Of a stretch of DNA of 64,000 bases, positions 10,720 to 21,775 are shown piece after piece; the first letter of the stretch is position 1, and every line of letters starts with the position of its first letter. The notes below the pieces were generated by a model, which saw only the letters and a list, made by a program, of their open reading frames with translations, had not been told where the DNA came from and did not search any database. The stretch spans positions 4,392,714 through 4,456,713 of the forward strand of contig CP154954.1 of NCBI GenBank assembly GCA_039621445.1, in the 5' to 3' direction. A program made the translations under genes and the position numbers. This DNA comes from Euglena gracilis. Its lineage: Eukaryota; Euglenida; Euglenophyceae; Euglenales.

Positions 10720-12930
10720 TTGTGGCCAAAGACAAGGACCTTAAGGGGTATCAGGACAGCTCACACCTACACCGGAGGCAGAAAAAAAATTGCATAAACT
10801 TTGAAAGCGGGTGCATTTTGGCATTTTTTTTGGAATGGGCTTTCATTTCTTCTTTGCAGCATAAATGTACATGCATATTCTCCGAGAAAAGCAACAGCAA
10901 AAATTAATGCAAACAAAAAAAAAACCCAGAAACTTCGAGAAAATGTCACAAAAACATCTTTTCAAAAAAGTGGGGACGTATTGTCCACACTTACGTCTCA
11001 GTAACAAGCAACAAATTTCAAGTAAATTAATCCCATCAACACCAGCTGAGAAATCAAACAGTCTTGCCCACCCACTGAAAAAGTCCAGGAATTTTTCCTG
11101 AGGATGGATGGCCATGTGAAAACATGACAAAACAAAACATGATGCACCAGACAAAAATAGCCACCCCCTGGCGAGGGATTGGCCAGAGTCCAGTAGCGGA
11201 CCTGGGGACAGGGGTTTCTTACCCCTACCCCACACCCGGGGGGGGGGGGATAGGCTGTACGAGAAGGCCGGGTCCCACCCACTGCAGAACCTGGACAAGG
11301 AAAAATTCCCTCGGGACGAAAAGAAATCTGTGGGGATGCCCACCAATTAGTGCAATGTGTGGGCACTGCGTGGCATTACATGGCAGTGCGCGGCACTGCA
11401 GGCCGTTAAACAAACATATAAACAACTTGTTTTTGCCTCATTGGCTGTTTCGGGCCATCAAGGGCAACTCTGGTCGTTTTGTGCGACTTTTTGCCTCCTT
11501 GGGCCAATTTGACCACTTCTGGCTGGAAGTATCGAGCAGTGACCAAAAAAATGCGGTAAATCATTCAAGGTGTTTGCATGCGGATAAAACGGGCTGAAGT
11601 TCCATGCAGTTCCAGCACTGCGGGGTGGGCATCCCCTTTAACATTTTGAAATTGTCGGAAGGTGGAAATCCGCCTTTCTGAAACATGCGGAAAGCGTGGT
11701 TCTGCCTAGTGGGGGGGGGTCGACCTCCCCACCAGCCATTGGGTTTCAGAGAGCAAGGGTCTGTTGATACAAAGCAAGGGTGACTTTAGCCCAGTCTGGC
11801 GGAGCGAAGTGCCAAACGCCAGGCGCTTGGCCCGCCTGCTCATTGCATACAAACTTAGCCCCCCAGCTTTTGACCTTGCCCCCCCCCCCCTCTAGGCTTT
11901 AGGAATTTAGCCTCGCAATTATTAACATGCAAACTTGGCAGTTGGCCCGCCGACTTGTCCCAGTTGGCAGCCCGGGCGAGGCCTGGCTGGCGCCAAAAAG
12001 AGCCCGAATCCAGGTGGATTGGGTTTCTTATCCAAAAACATTTTGAGGCGGAAACGTGCACAACCTTCACTAACATACATTGCTTGACCGTCTGCGACCA
12101 CATTTTGGGGGTACAATCCACAGGAACACTCCCGGGGTCGTTGAGTAAACCCCTGACTGGCGCTGCTTTCGCGCGACCAATGCTGTGATGGCAGGGGATG
12201 GCGGCATGCCCATATGAACGTTAGCACGTGGAAGATTTTAGGCAACATTTGCATAAGTTGAAGAAGAGGGGCTCTTGATGCCAAAACAAATTACCACAAA
12301 AATGCAAAAAAATTCAAAAATGCAAATCGGAAATAAATTCTTTGTACATCCCCTGGGATGTACACTTCTCTGCCAGACGTCAAATGTGCAATGAGTGCTT
12401 TAGGAAAAATGTATTCATTGCACACTATTTCTCATTGCTTCCTTTGCTCGATCAATATTATACTGTACATGCAAATACTTTTCATCCAAAAAAACACTGT
12501 ACCACATTGTACAATACCCCCTTCTTTGAAATTAAAAATTAAGCCCGCCCGCCCTCAAATTGAATTTGGTTTCAAATTGATGGAAGTGCTCCAGGATGAC
12601 CTAGAAACTCTCAAAAAACGTCCCATATTTAAAAAATAATTGAAAAATGGCAAAACCAGCGGTGCACCGTGACCCAGACCCAAACTCAAATGAAATTAGT
12701 CGGCCAACCCTCCTGGTGGGGGGGGGGGGGGCAGTCGCCCTCCCTCGCACAGCCCGCCATCAATAACAAAATCCCTACGTGTGTGTAAGGCAAGGATTCC
12801 ATGGGTAAACACTGTTGTGAACTGTGTTGGGCGAACTCTGTTGATGGGTGCCGTCACATGCAAACAAAAATGCAGAATGTGAAAAGCATACAAAGTAAAA
12901 ATCATAAAATAAAGATGGTTGCTGTTGTAG
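10720..12930. other. interval without recognisable genes
   Basis: Mixed AT-rich and G/C-run sequence. Short open stretches occur at 11955-12190 on the plus strand and 11930-12280 on the minus strand, but none has a convincing splice framework or domain. A poly-C/poly-G tract is present at 11878-11892. Confidence 0.3.
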
Positions 12931-13016
12931 CAGACGGGCATGCCCGAAAATGCGACAACCCGCTGGTCCACACAGCAGTCGGAGGTGTTCTAGGCATCCG
13001 GGAAGGCTTTCCTGAG
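12931..13016 (+). CDS. tentative plus-strand gene: exon a
   Basis: Acceptor GCTGTTGTAG, then 86 nt reading D-G-H-A-R-K-C-D-N-P-L-V-H-T-A-V-G-G-V and GIREGFPE, then the donor GAG|GTGCCT. It ends in phase 0, matching the next open exon at 13239. Family not recognised. Confidence 0.42.
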
Positions 13017-13238
13017 GTGCCTAACCAATGATGAAAAGTTGACGAAAGAGCCTCCAGAACACAAATTGCCGCGGTTCCCCTTGAAAGACATTACACGCTT
13101 CAATAAAATCAATAAAAATAATCAATAAAAATAAAATCAGTTTATTTTATTTTTTATTTTATAAATTTTCATTTCCCTCATCGCCGTTGGCAACTACGTG
13201 ACCAGGCTTGGGCAGACACTCCCCCCTCCTGGTTTCAG

Positions 13239-13418
13239 GAAAGCGTTCGTCCGGGAGTGGCTGCCTATGGCAGCCAAAGGGTCAGTGGTGGTCCGCCAGA
13301 GGGCCGGCGCTGCCGAAGGGAGTGGACGTGGCTGAACGGGAGCCAGCCAATAGGACCGCTTGGATTGAACGAAATTGAACAAATGTCCCGCGTCTGTTGG
13401 GGGGAGAGAGCACCTGGG
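13239..13418 (+). CDS. tentative plus-strand gene: exon b
   Basis: Acceptor GGTTTCAG, 60 codons in phase 0 without a stop, donor CCTGG|GTGGGT. It includes R-R-E-W-T-W-L-N-G-S-Q-P-I-G-P-L-G-L-N-E and IEQMSRVCWGERAPG. A second frame on the same strand is also open for 31 codons and ends in TGA (KAFVREWLPMAAKGSVVVRQ). The phase-0 solution was preferred because it joins to the exon at 12931-13016. Confidence 0.4.
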
Positions 13419-13424
13419 GTGGGT

Positions 13425-13620
13425 CCAGACCCAACCACTGGGGTCCCCTGGGGGGGGGGGGGGAGGGGGGAGTTGGTGGACCCACTTTTGGGGGGGGGGG
13501 GGCAATTTTGGGGTCCAAATTTTTCTTCAGCGGTTCACGCTGAAATAGAAGAAAATCCTGCCTCTGGGGATACCCACTCGGGCCGACCCGGGGACCCGCC
13601 CACCCCCCAGGTCACGACAA
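13425..13620. repeat. G/C-run hairpin element related to families A and C
   Basis: Long G tracts, GGTCCAAATTTTTCTTC and the hairpin TTCAGCGGTTCACGCTGAA, with the same order as the core of family A. Termini are not identifiable. Confidence 0.4.
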
Positions 13621-14739
13621 CTAGAAAAAATTCTGGGTTGGTGTGGTAACACAAGAGCATCACCCTTTTTTACATTAACGCAGAGGTGGAGAAAAAAATA
13701 TAAAAAAATTACCTGAAGACCAGATAAAATAAAATAAAAACTACCTAAATCCTGATTTGTAGGAGACCATCCAGACGACAAATCACATAAAACATTTAAT
13801 CACGTCCATAAAAAGCAAATTGGGGACAGGAGTCGGAGTAAGAAATTTCTTGTTCTTGGGAGCCCCAACACAAAAAAATAAATACAAATTCATTTTAAGA
13901 CCGGAGTTGGTCAAAGAAAACAATAAAAATTAAGCCCTTGGTGGTTTCTAGCAAAAATATATTGAAAAAACAGTGAATTGGAGGTTGGATGTTCGAATCT
14001 TATGCCCTTTTGATGGACCCAAATTTTCGAACCCAGCAGAATTGACCAAAAACCCAAATTCTTTTTTAACTTCTTCATTTGCAGGTGTAAAATAAAAACA
14101 CCAGACAATTGCCGCCAATCCCAGAAATATTTTTTACAACCTAATTCCAACACCCCCCTGTCTGAGAACCGGAAATGACGGGCAAGAACCAGGGGAGGCG
14201 TGCCGAGATATTTTTTTCTGTAAGAAAAAACCGGTGCTTCGCACCAAAAAAGTAAAATTCCCTTAATTTGGCTCACTGTTGCATTTGCAGGCATTTGGAT
14301 ACAAAAACCAATTGTTAACAATATCTTCCAAATCAGGCTTCAGAAAATTTTAAAAATTCGAAAATTTCGAGGAATTTCTCTCAAAAAGGCACACAAAATA
14401 AACCTCCCCAAGAAGATGAACTTTAAAACGCTGGGGAAGAAAAAGGGGGTGCTTAGTCAGGGGAGGGGAGGTAGCACAGGCCCAGGGGTGGAGGGCCGAG
14501 AAGGTTCGCACGCCAAACGGGCATGCCTCTTTGGAGATCCGGGGTGGCCGCTCCGCCTCCTCCCAAGAGGAGGGCGTCAAGCAGACAGTGTGGTCGTGTG
14601 GTAGCTGCGGGCTGTGTGACACGGACCCCAGGCCATGGGTACCTTGTTTGCCTTGTCCTGTATTCCCAACATTTGGATGGTTTCTTTCACAAGGCTTGGA
14701 AGACAACCATTCAGAAAGTGGAAGCCAGATAATTGGGGC

Positions 14740-15056
14740 GGATTCCGGAAGATGGCCCAGAAACGCCTGAATATGTTGACCGCCATATTCTGTCGGAACC
14801 AGTTTGATACACACCCGATTCCTCGCCCTATGCTGTGGGTGTGGGTCAGGCCTTGTTCTTTGTTCAGCCGTTTGATTGTGATTTATTTTCTGGTCGGAGC
14901 AACTACGATTTTGACTGGCTGTGGCTGGTGAGGCACCCACCCGCCCACTCTTGGCTCCTTGGCCGGACGGACCATTTTTGCTCCAACAGGCCGAGGGCCA
15001 ACTTTGGGAGATGGCCAAATTGGGGGGCACGAGGTGGGGGCATTGAGCCGGGGTAG
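14740..15056 (+). pseudogene. possible degraded plus-strand coding region with in-frame TGA
   Basis: One frame reads R-I-P-E-D-G-P-E-T-P-E-Y-V-D-R-H-I-L-S-E-P-V, a TGA, then YTPDSSPYAVGVGQALFF and VQPFDCDLFSGRSNYDFD. The protein character continues on both sides of the stop, and other frames just upstream also look coding. It could be a decayed gene, or two exons with the intron misplaced (see 14850-14927). Confidence 0.25.
14850..14927 (+). CDS. tentative plus-strand gene: exon c
   Basis: Acceptor TGTGGGTCAG, 26 codons in phase 0 (A-L-F-F-V-Q-P-F-D-C-D-L-F-S-G-R-S-N-Y, then DFDWLWL), donor GCTG|GTGAGG. Residue character and both splice sites are reasonable. Function unknown; membership in the 12.9-17.4 kb gene is inferred from strand and position only. 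Confidence 0.35.
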
Positions 15057-15897
15057 TTGGCGAAAAACTGCTGAATACCTTCCCGCAGAACAACCCTGTT
15101 TTCCTCACACATTTTTCTTCGGGAAAAATGTGTGGTGTTCTTGTGTATGTTGGTAGTGGTAAATTGTGCATATTCCTTTCTCTTCCAACTCCACATGTGG
15201 TGAAAATTTTCACCGCATTTTATCATAACCAAAAACACCACCTCCATATGTCATTCTCATCTGACCCAGAACCAGAATAACACCATGGCACAGCAGCATA
15301 CTGCCGGGACAGTCAAGGCTGCACTTGGCTGGTATACATATACGAGGCCAGCAGAAGTGGCCTCACCACACCAGTGCTTGCCTATGGGGGGGCAAACAAC
15401 AAAAGATATATATTTTGGTGCTCACAGGAGGCACTTAATGAATTAATATGCAACGTCAACTCTGGCATTATTAAGGGCGATATTTTTGAGAAGACCACAG
15501 AGGGGTTGTAAAATGCGCAGCTATTTTTCAATGCATGGGACGGTTTTCGGGGGAATCCAGTATTGTTCCATGGTCCCCAACCACAGCAGTCCACGAAAAT
15601 CACCCACCAGAGATTCATTCAGAAACACCCCCGGAAAGGTCCTTTCCCAACCTAAACCCACCGTCCCATTTTCCTGGAGAACTCACCCACACGATCCCAA
15701 AGAGTGAACACACACATCGAACCACCCAACCCCAACCACTGTGTGTTTGGGTATGTGTGCATGACAGGTGGAATTATTTGGACCCCCCTCCCCCCTGGAG
15801 GAGCTATCTGGAATTCCCGGGAGGGTGTCCATATGGTTCCTGGTTGCCATATCTATTCTTCAACGGCAGCACTCGCCTGTGTATATACCAGTGGCAT

Positions 15898-15985
<88 letters not shown>
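15898..15985. repeat. (CA)n microsatellite
   Basis: About 88 bp of uninterrupted CA. The flanking ORFs that run through it as HTHT are artefacts. Confidence 0.97.
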
Positions 15986-15987
<2 letters not shown>

Positions 15988-16389
15988 TCGGGGACAGTCG
16001 GAGTTTATTTACTGGGTTAGGGTTTGGGTCCCGGCCCAATTGCCGTGGGGGTCTCATTGTTGGGAATTTAGGGAGAGGTTAGGCCGCATTCCGGACCATT
16101 TTTGGGAGAATTTAGGCCAAATTCCAGCAATTCTTTGGGCAAAACGGGTTAAATCTTCCCAACCGGCCACCTAACTTCCGGTCTTCATAATCGGGGGCAG
16201 TTTTCGGCCCGTCAATCCCAGCCTAACCCCATTCCTATAAGTATGCACATATCCTCCCAAATCAGACAAAAAAACGTGCAATTTCGCCACGCTTCCCAGG
16301 CGAAATGGAACGAAAAGTTTGGACCAGATGGGAACTGTCAGGACCCCCCCCCCTGGAACTATGTGTGCCCCCTGGAGGGGTCCATACAA

Positions 16390-16580
16390 TTGCTAGTATT
16401 AGTATATATGTATATGTATACATGTATATATACACACATTATATGTATACTGTATTTATACATATACATATATACTATATATTACTTTGCATGCATTGCA
16501 TGTTGTATGTATACATTACTCTCTATATTATACATAACATCCATGTATTTATTAAAACAATATGTTTAACATACGTGTGA
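16390..16580. repeat. TATATG/TATACA low-complexity tract
   Basis: Irregular TA-rich repeats (TATATGTATATGTATACATG and similar) followed by AT-rich sequence. No coding signal. Confidence 0.7.
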
Positions 16581-17246
16581 ACGCTACTGGTATAATATAC
16601 GTCCCGCAGGAAGGTCCTGTCGTCAAAGGAGGGGAAAAAGCAAATCAGCTCTTTTCCCCCTCCGGGAACGTCAACAAGCAGCGGAATGGGCCCGACGTAC
16701 GGCACCAAGTGAGGGTTAAAACAGGGGACGGGTCAATGGATGGGGCCAAGAGGGGGAGACGGGTGGGGCGGGCAGACAGACACATCACGAAAGAAAAATA
16801 GAGCAAATAAAAGCAAATTGGAGGCTGCAGCCTCGCTTTGGAACAGGGGCCAACACAACAATTAGCTGTAGGGACTGACAGCAACGGTGGGGACTGACTT
16901 GTTGGATTTCATAGGGCAACTAGGTTCATTGATCTTTCGGTATTGTGTCAGAACAATTTGTGAATACACGTTTTCCAATAAGAAGGTAACCGCTTTCAGG
17001 TGGATGTAAAAAGCCTATCTCATATATTTGTTTTCTATTGATTTTCCAACCTAGAAAACATTGCAATGAGCGTCCATCTCATTATTCAGGCGTTCATTTG
17101 CATGACTCAATACTCAAACTCAACGCTCAAAACTAACATTTTTTTTTATTTTTATATCCTTTCTGATTTCCTTTTTGCTGGTTTGCTGTTTGCTGAATGT
17201 TATACCCGTTTTCCTGATTTGCTGTTTGCTGATTGCTATACTGCAG

Positions 17247-17421
17247 CTGCATCGCCGGTGGAAGGGATGACAATGTGGCATTTCAGACGAGGCTGGCAGA
17301 TGCCAACGGGGGATTCGTCACAGGGGAGCCAACACCGCGGTCCACGGGACGGGGAACAACTCACAATTCCGAAGGCCGAACGTTAATACTGCGTGCTTTG
17401 TCTGGAGCACGCAGCAGTTGA
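17247..17421 (+). CDS. tentative plus-strand gene: terminal exon
   Basis: Acceptor GCTATACTGCAG, 175 nt open to TGA (17419-17421), then AATAAA 25 nt later. It reads C-I-A-G-G-R-D-D-N-V-A-F-Q-T-R-L-A-D-A-N and ends GRTLILRALSGARSS. The stop plus polyadenylation signal makes this the best-supported plus-strand exon. I do not recognise the family. The upstream exons at 12.9, 13.2 and 14.85 kb are on the same strand and could belong to it. Confidence 0.55.
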
Positions 17422-17445
17422 TCCACCACCTTTGATCGGGATTGA

Positions 17446-17451
17446 AATAAA
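17446..17451 (+). promoter_or_regulatory. AATAAA polyadenylation signal
   Basis: AATAAA 25 nt after the plus-strand TGA at 17419-17421. It is consistent with the 3' end of that gene. Confidence 0.5.
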
Positions 17452-18159
17452 AAAGGAAAGCAAAAATGCACTCGCATGGTTAAGCTGATTCATTGGTGAA
17501 ACAACGAGCAATATATTATTAAAATTGAATATGGTCAAAAAAGGCAAGGAACATTGGATGAATCATGCAATCCCAGGTTTATACTCAATGAATCAAATTA
17601 ATAATTCTCAGGCAAGCAGTGATGAACTACGAAATTATGGACTCCATTCATAATTTGGCCGTGCACAAAAAAAGACCCATAACAATACAAAATTTACATG
17701 TGCCTTCAAAATGAATACTCACATTGAGAGTTTGATTGAAATCAAAGCAAAGTGTGTTGGGAAAATACACTGGGGAAACACAACGCATCTTGCACGTAAT
17801 TCACACAGGACGAAGTCCACCAGCCCCCACTTCCTGCTTTTGGGTGAAACTAACTCACTGGATCCCTTGCCCATAAGACTACGGTATTGACGCACTCCGC
17901 AGATGGCTGCCACCGCCCCCAACTTCAGCCAAGATGGCTAGTTAAAAAAGGAGACATCCTCCCCACCGAAGCACTTGGGGTGGTGGGCATGTGTCAATTG
18001 GTCAGGAAGGGGTGGATTAAATCAAAATTAGCAGGCTATTTGAGGGGTCGGTTGGGCGCCTGGGCCCGATATGCACCCCCCTCAATATATTTGATAGTTT
18101 TGACCGGAATATATATGTTATCAACTCAGCTGCGTGGCCATCATCCCTTTCTGGAACAC

Positions 18160-18262
18160 TACGTACGGGAAGAAGAACCGCATTCCCTTCCGCACTGCGA
18201 GGGGGCAATAGCCGACTGGCAGGGGGCGCCGCCAGCTTCTGCTTCTTCAGAGCTCCAGAGCT
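18160..18262 (-). CDS. possible minus-strand exon, frame ambiguous
   Basis: GC-rich segment open in two minus-strand frames: KKQKLAAPPASRLLPPRSAE ending at CTTCCC|GTACGT, and SSEEAEAGGAPCQSAIAPS ending in TAG. A strong GTACGT donor favours the first. It lies next to the long CATA array and may be a further exon of the minus-strand gene at 19.3-24.2 kb. Confidence 0.3.
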
Positions 18263-18295
18263 TCGGTACGCAAACATGCATACACGCATACATGC

Positions 18296-18695
18296 CCACA
18301 CACATACACACACACACATACATACATACATACATACATACATACATACATACATACATACATACATACATACATACATACATACATACATACATACATA
18401 CATACATACATACATACATACATACATACATACATACATACATACATACATACATACATACATACATACATACACACATACACACATACACACATACACA
18501 CATACACACATACATACATACATACATACACACATACACACATACACACATACACACATACATACATACATACATACATACATACATACATACATACATA
18601 CATACATACATACATACAGACATACATACATACATACATACATACATACATACATACATACATACATACATACATACATACATACATACATACAT

Positions 18696-18726
<31 letters not shown>

Positions 18727-18804
18727 TACATACATACATACATACATACATACATGCATACATACATACATACATACATACATACATACATGCATGCATG
18801 CATG

Positions 18805-18836
<32 letters not shown>

Positions 18837-18991
18837 CATACATACATACATACATACATACATACATACATACATACATACATACATACATACATACATA
18901 CATACATACATACATACATACATACATACATACATACATACATACATACATACATACATACATACATACATACATACATACATACATACAT

Positions 18992-19018
<27 letters not shown>
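18296..19018. repeat. (CATA)n microsatellite array with CACA variants
   Basis: About 720 bp of CATA tetranucleotide with CACATACA and GCATGCAT interruptions. It produces 300-400-codon YIHT and MYVC frames that are not genes. Confidence 0.97.
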
Positions 19019-19022
<4 letters not shown>

Positions 19023-19023
19023 T

Positions 19024-19025
19024 GC

Positions 19026-19094
<69 letters not shown>
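19024..19094. repeat. (GACA)n microsatellite
   Basis: About 71 bp of GACA, directly after the CATA array. The CATA, CACA and GACA blocks adjoin without spacer. Confidence 0.95.
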
Positions 19095-19289
19095 TCCATC
19101 CATACATACATACATACATACGACGTGTGTGTCTATGTAATGTATTGTATATGACGTGTGTATTGTATGACGTGTGTATGTATGTAGTGTGTTCGGACAC
19201 CATTCACTCATTAAATCGTAGCACATTTCTGATGCTGTTGTGTTGGACTGCAGTACACGCACGCTTCTTCCCAAAAATGATGAGTACAC

Positions 19290-19364
19290 TTGAAAGAAGC
19301 GGTGCCAGCACCGCGGCACAGCCTGAGCAGCTCGCACTTCCGCCGGCATGCGGTCATGCCCAAG
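19290..19364 (-). CDS. minus-strand gene (19.3-24.2 kb): exon 3' of the family A element
   Basis: Twenty-five codons from GCAAAAG|CTTGGG to TTTCAA|GTGTAC, reading L-G-H-D-R-M-P-A-E-V-R-A-A-Q-A-V-P-R-C-W and HRFFQ. It follows the family A element at 19361-19795 and stays in frame with the exon at 19793-19859 if the element is removed as a GC-AG intron. The alternative frame (AGGSASCSGCAAVLAPLLSS, then VLIIFGKKR, ending in a TGA) is also open and looks like a membrane segment. It is the frame that would exist without any insertion. Confidence 0.45.
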
Positions 19365-19795
19365 CTTTTGCTTAAGGGGGTCCAGTGGCCAACACCACTT
19401 ACTATCCACTAGAACTCCCCAGCCTTACCCCCCCCCCACCCGCCACTGGCCTGGACTGGGTGGTCCGGGGGTCCCTCCCACTGGAAAAAAATTCCTCAAG
19501 GGCTACCCCCCGGAGATGGAAATAAGACTTTTAATGAGCTTTCTTTGCCTCATTTTGTTCCACAGAATCCCAAAAAAAAAATGCCAGAAATGTGCATTAA
19601 TGGTGGGGTTTGAGGTTCCAAAAATTTCTGGTCAGTGGGTCCCGGTTTTCCGGTTGTTAGCGGGACCCTCGCCAGGGGGGGAGGGGGCGTCTCATTTCCA
19701 ACAGTCAAATTGGGACTAGCCCCAATTAATTAATCAATTTGGGACTTGCCAGCATCGCCTCCGGGGGGGACTGTCAACCGTTAAGCAGATGCCTG
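19361..19795. mobile_element. family A hAT-like element inserted in coding sequence (introner candidate)
   Basis: Left end CAAGCTTTTGCTTAAGG, right end CCGTTAAGCAGATGCCTG. Flanks are GTCATGCC (19353-19360) and GTCGTGCC (19796-19803), a 7/8 target duplication. The interior repeats the family A order (GTCCGGGGGTCCCTCCCACTGG, then TGGAAATAAGACTTTTAATG). Coding sequence on both sides is open in the same frame. On the minus strand the termini offer CAG|GC as donor and AAAAG|C as acceptor, giving an in-frame join. No ORF inside. Confidence 0.75.
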
Positions 19796-19859
19796 GTCGT
19801 GCCGCTTCGACCGGCGGCGCTCCGTCTTCTCCTGTGCCGACAGCAAGCACTTCCAGGCA
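19793..19859 (-). CDS. minus-strand gene (19.3-24.2 kb): exon 5' of the family A element
   Basis: One leading base plus 22 codons reading A-W-K-C-L-L-S-A-Q-E-K-T-E-R-R-R-S-K-R-H and DQ, strongly basic near the end. The acceptor (GACAAG|T) lies in an 8-bp direct repeat shared with the donor of the exon at 20543-20632. Using canonical GT-AG there gives the phase used here. The other open frame (KCLEVLAVGTGEDGAPPVEA) is the one that would be read if the two repeats collapsed exactly. Confidence 0.45.
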
Positions 19860-20542
19860 CTTGTCATTTTGGTGGTGTTGACAGGATTTGCCGGGATTTG
19901 TCGGGATTTGTCGGGTTTGAACACTGGAGGTGGGGTCCCGGCCACAATATTGGAAGAATTTGTTCTGAGACAAAGATGACTTTTGGCCACTTTTGTGCAC
20001 TTTTGTCAACTTTTGCCACACATTTAGCCATTTTTGCCCACCACTGTCCAACAACATGGCCACCCTTAGCCACTTTTTGGCACTCCTTTTGGCCGTTTTT
20101 GGGCACTTTTGCCCACACTTTGGCCTTTTTTGGCAGCTTTTGGGCCTACCTTCCCAAAACAAATAATACCCCCCCTTGGGGTCCGACTTCGGCCACCGAA
20201 TTAATACCCCCAAAATCTCGGGCCGACGACCCGGATTTTGACCTGAAATTTTGGGTAAAAATGTCTCTCTGACAATCTCTGACAACAAATTACGAAAAAC
20301 ATCGATTTTTCTGGATCACCTGGCCTCCAAAAATGCTACATTTTATGAGAAAGGACAAAAAATGACCCCAAAGGGGGGGCTTTGTATGCTATTTTGGGTC
20401 TTACAGGACTTCGAAAAATTTCGAAAATTTTGGGGTGCTATTACCCCCCCCCAAATAATACCCCCCTTCGGGCCAGGACTTCGGGCAAAAAAATAATTCC
20501 CCGGGGGGGTATTATTTGGGGGGGGGGGTTAGCTGGAGGCAC
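19860..20542 (-). other. intron bounded by an 8-bp direct repeat
   Basis: The interval is flanked by AGGCACTT on both sides (19856-19863 and 20539-20546). It carries inverted G/C tracts at one end (GGGGGGTATTATTTGGGGGG with its complement), CCACTTTTTGGC and GGCCGTTTTTGGGC repeats, and repeated GGGATTTGTCGGG. No coding exon seen. Confidence 0.45.
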
Positions 20543-20632
20543 TTGGCCTCCAGGAAGCAGTGCGCCTCGTGCTGCGTGCGGAAGCCGGACGTGGCCACCC
20601 GCACCTGCGCCTGCATGACCTTGCCCAGCAGC
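20543..20632 (-). CDS. minus-strand gene (19.3-24.2 kb): exon
   Basis: A 90-nt exon after a GTGTTGCAG acceptor, reading L-L-G-K-V-M-Q-A-Q-V-R-V-A-T-S-G-F-R-T-Q, then HEAHCFLEA, with donor AA|GTGCCT. The leading base completes the codon left open at 21154 (CGG). GC3 is high, as in other exons. No family recognised. Confidence 0.65.
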
Positions 20633-21153
20633 CTGCAACACAGAGGAGTGGGCGACCTTGGACAGTTATTCGCAGAAAGACCCACACAAAAAATACATAA
20701 TCTTTCGAAATATTTCTATCGAAATGTCAATGAAATGCACGGTTCTGTGAGCCGTGGGATGAAGCCAGTGATTCACTTGGGGGGGGGGGGACCGGGCCCA
20801 AAGCCACCCACCCACTATTATTGAAAACCCAAGCAACCATAAAACCCGCGCGGGGGTCAACCTACCCACCCACCCATCCAAACAGCACCTCAAACAAGCC
20901 GAAACCCCTGGTGTGGCTTTTGGCTCGGCTCGGCTTCATTGTCCCATAGCGCTCCCCACCCTCCGCGGTGGCAGGAGGGGTGGGGGGTCCAGCGACCCGA
21001 CTCACCCACCCACACTCAAAAACCCACCAAACCCCATAAATAAAATCGATGAATGAGCAAAGTGTCGACGGTGACACGCTGGGTTTTCCGTCCCCCGAAA
21101 TAAACGACCGGCAACACCCATGCGCCCACTTGCCCCGGGCCGACGTCACACAC

Positions 21154-21276
21154 CGGGGGCCCGTCCGGCTCTGCTCCAGCACGCCGAAGTACAGCCGGCC
21201 GCTGGCCCCGGCCCACCACGCCGGGCACACGAAGCGGCAGATGATGAGGTCCACCGCGTCCAGGGGGGTTTGTTGG
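21154..21276 (-). CDS. minus-strand gene (19.3-24.2 kb): exon
   Basis: Reads T-P-L-D-A-V-D-L-I-I-C-R-F-V-C-P-A-W-W-A, then GASGRLYFGVLEQSRTGP, ending CCCG|GTGTGT in phase 2. This fits the exon at 20632. The 3' end is good; the 5' end is uncertain, since the nearest in-frame AG is over 70 nt further upstream. Hydrophobic and Trp-rich; function unknown. Confidence 0.6.
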
Positions 21277-21687
21277 AACACCCCCACGCACCCAGCCCCG
21301 CAAGGAGAAGTGTGGTGGTGTGGGCAGGACCCCCGACGGCTCCCCTGCTGGGGGTGGGTCCATCAAGGGGGGGGGGGGCTCTGCAGGTTGTCAGGCCGGA
21401 GTCGGCGGGGAAATGAAATACTGTGTAAAAAAAAAACGTGATGTGCATGGTTTGCAAATTTTAACCAGTTTTTTTTTTTGCAAGCGAGCCCCTAAAGGCT
21501 CAATGGTGGCGGTTTTTGAAATGCAAATGTGGCCCCCAATTCCCACAAATAAATTAAACTCCCAGAATTTTGGTTTCAAACCAGCTTAGCTGGGGCAATT
21601 TGATTACCGCAGACATGAAAGCTGTGGATGGATAAAAAAAAAATAGCAGGTGGGTGATGGTTGCTGGGGCCTTCGGGCCTCAGAAAC

Positions 21688-21775
21688 CTCCTGACCGCGT
21701 CACAGAACGCAAAGATGGCATCCAGCACGTCGGTCCCGCAGCGCTCCAGGGGGCTCAGCCGGCCCGTTGCCGGCT
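21688..21775 (-). CDS. minus-strand gene (19.3-24.2 kb): exon
   Basis: Acceptor TGTCCCTCAG, then P-A-T-G-R-L-S-P-L-E-R-C-G-T-D-V-L-D-A-I and FAFCDAV. Two leading bases complete the codon from 22421 (GAG), a verified phase match. Two donors are possible (GTCAGG after 21696, GTTTCT after 21688). Confidence 0.6.

Larger units (their letters stand above)
14350..15213 (-). other. 287-codon open frame, probably not a gene
   Basis: This is the longest ORF in the window that is not built on a microsatellite. It is Pro/Ser/His-rich, has no recognisable domain and overlaps more protein-like short stretches on the plus strand (for example 14850-14927). Absence of stops could be chance in this Pro/Gly-rich sequence. 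Listed so that it is not overlooked. Confidence 0.15.

Noticed and set aside
14350-15213. 287-codon minus-strand ORF as a gene
   Set aside because: No domain, composition follows local Pro/Ser-rich bias, and it overlaps more protein-like segments on the other strand.
18017-19409. ORFs of 290-417 codons on both strands
   Set aside because: They are translations of the CATA/GACA microsatellite (YIHT, MYVC, DRQT); six-frame openness is a property of the repeat.
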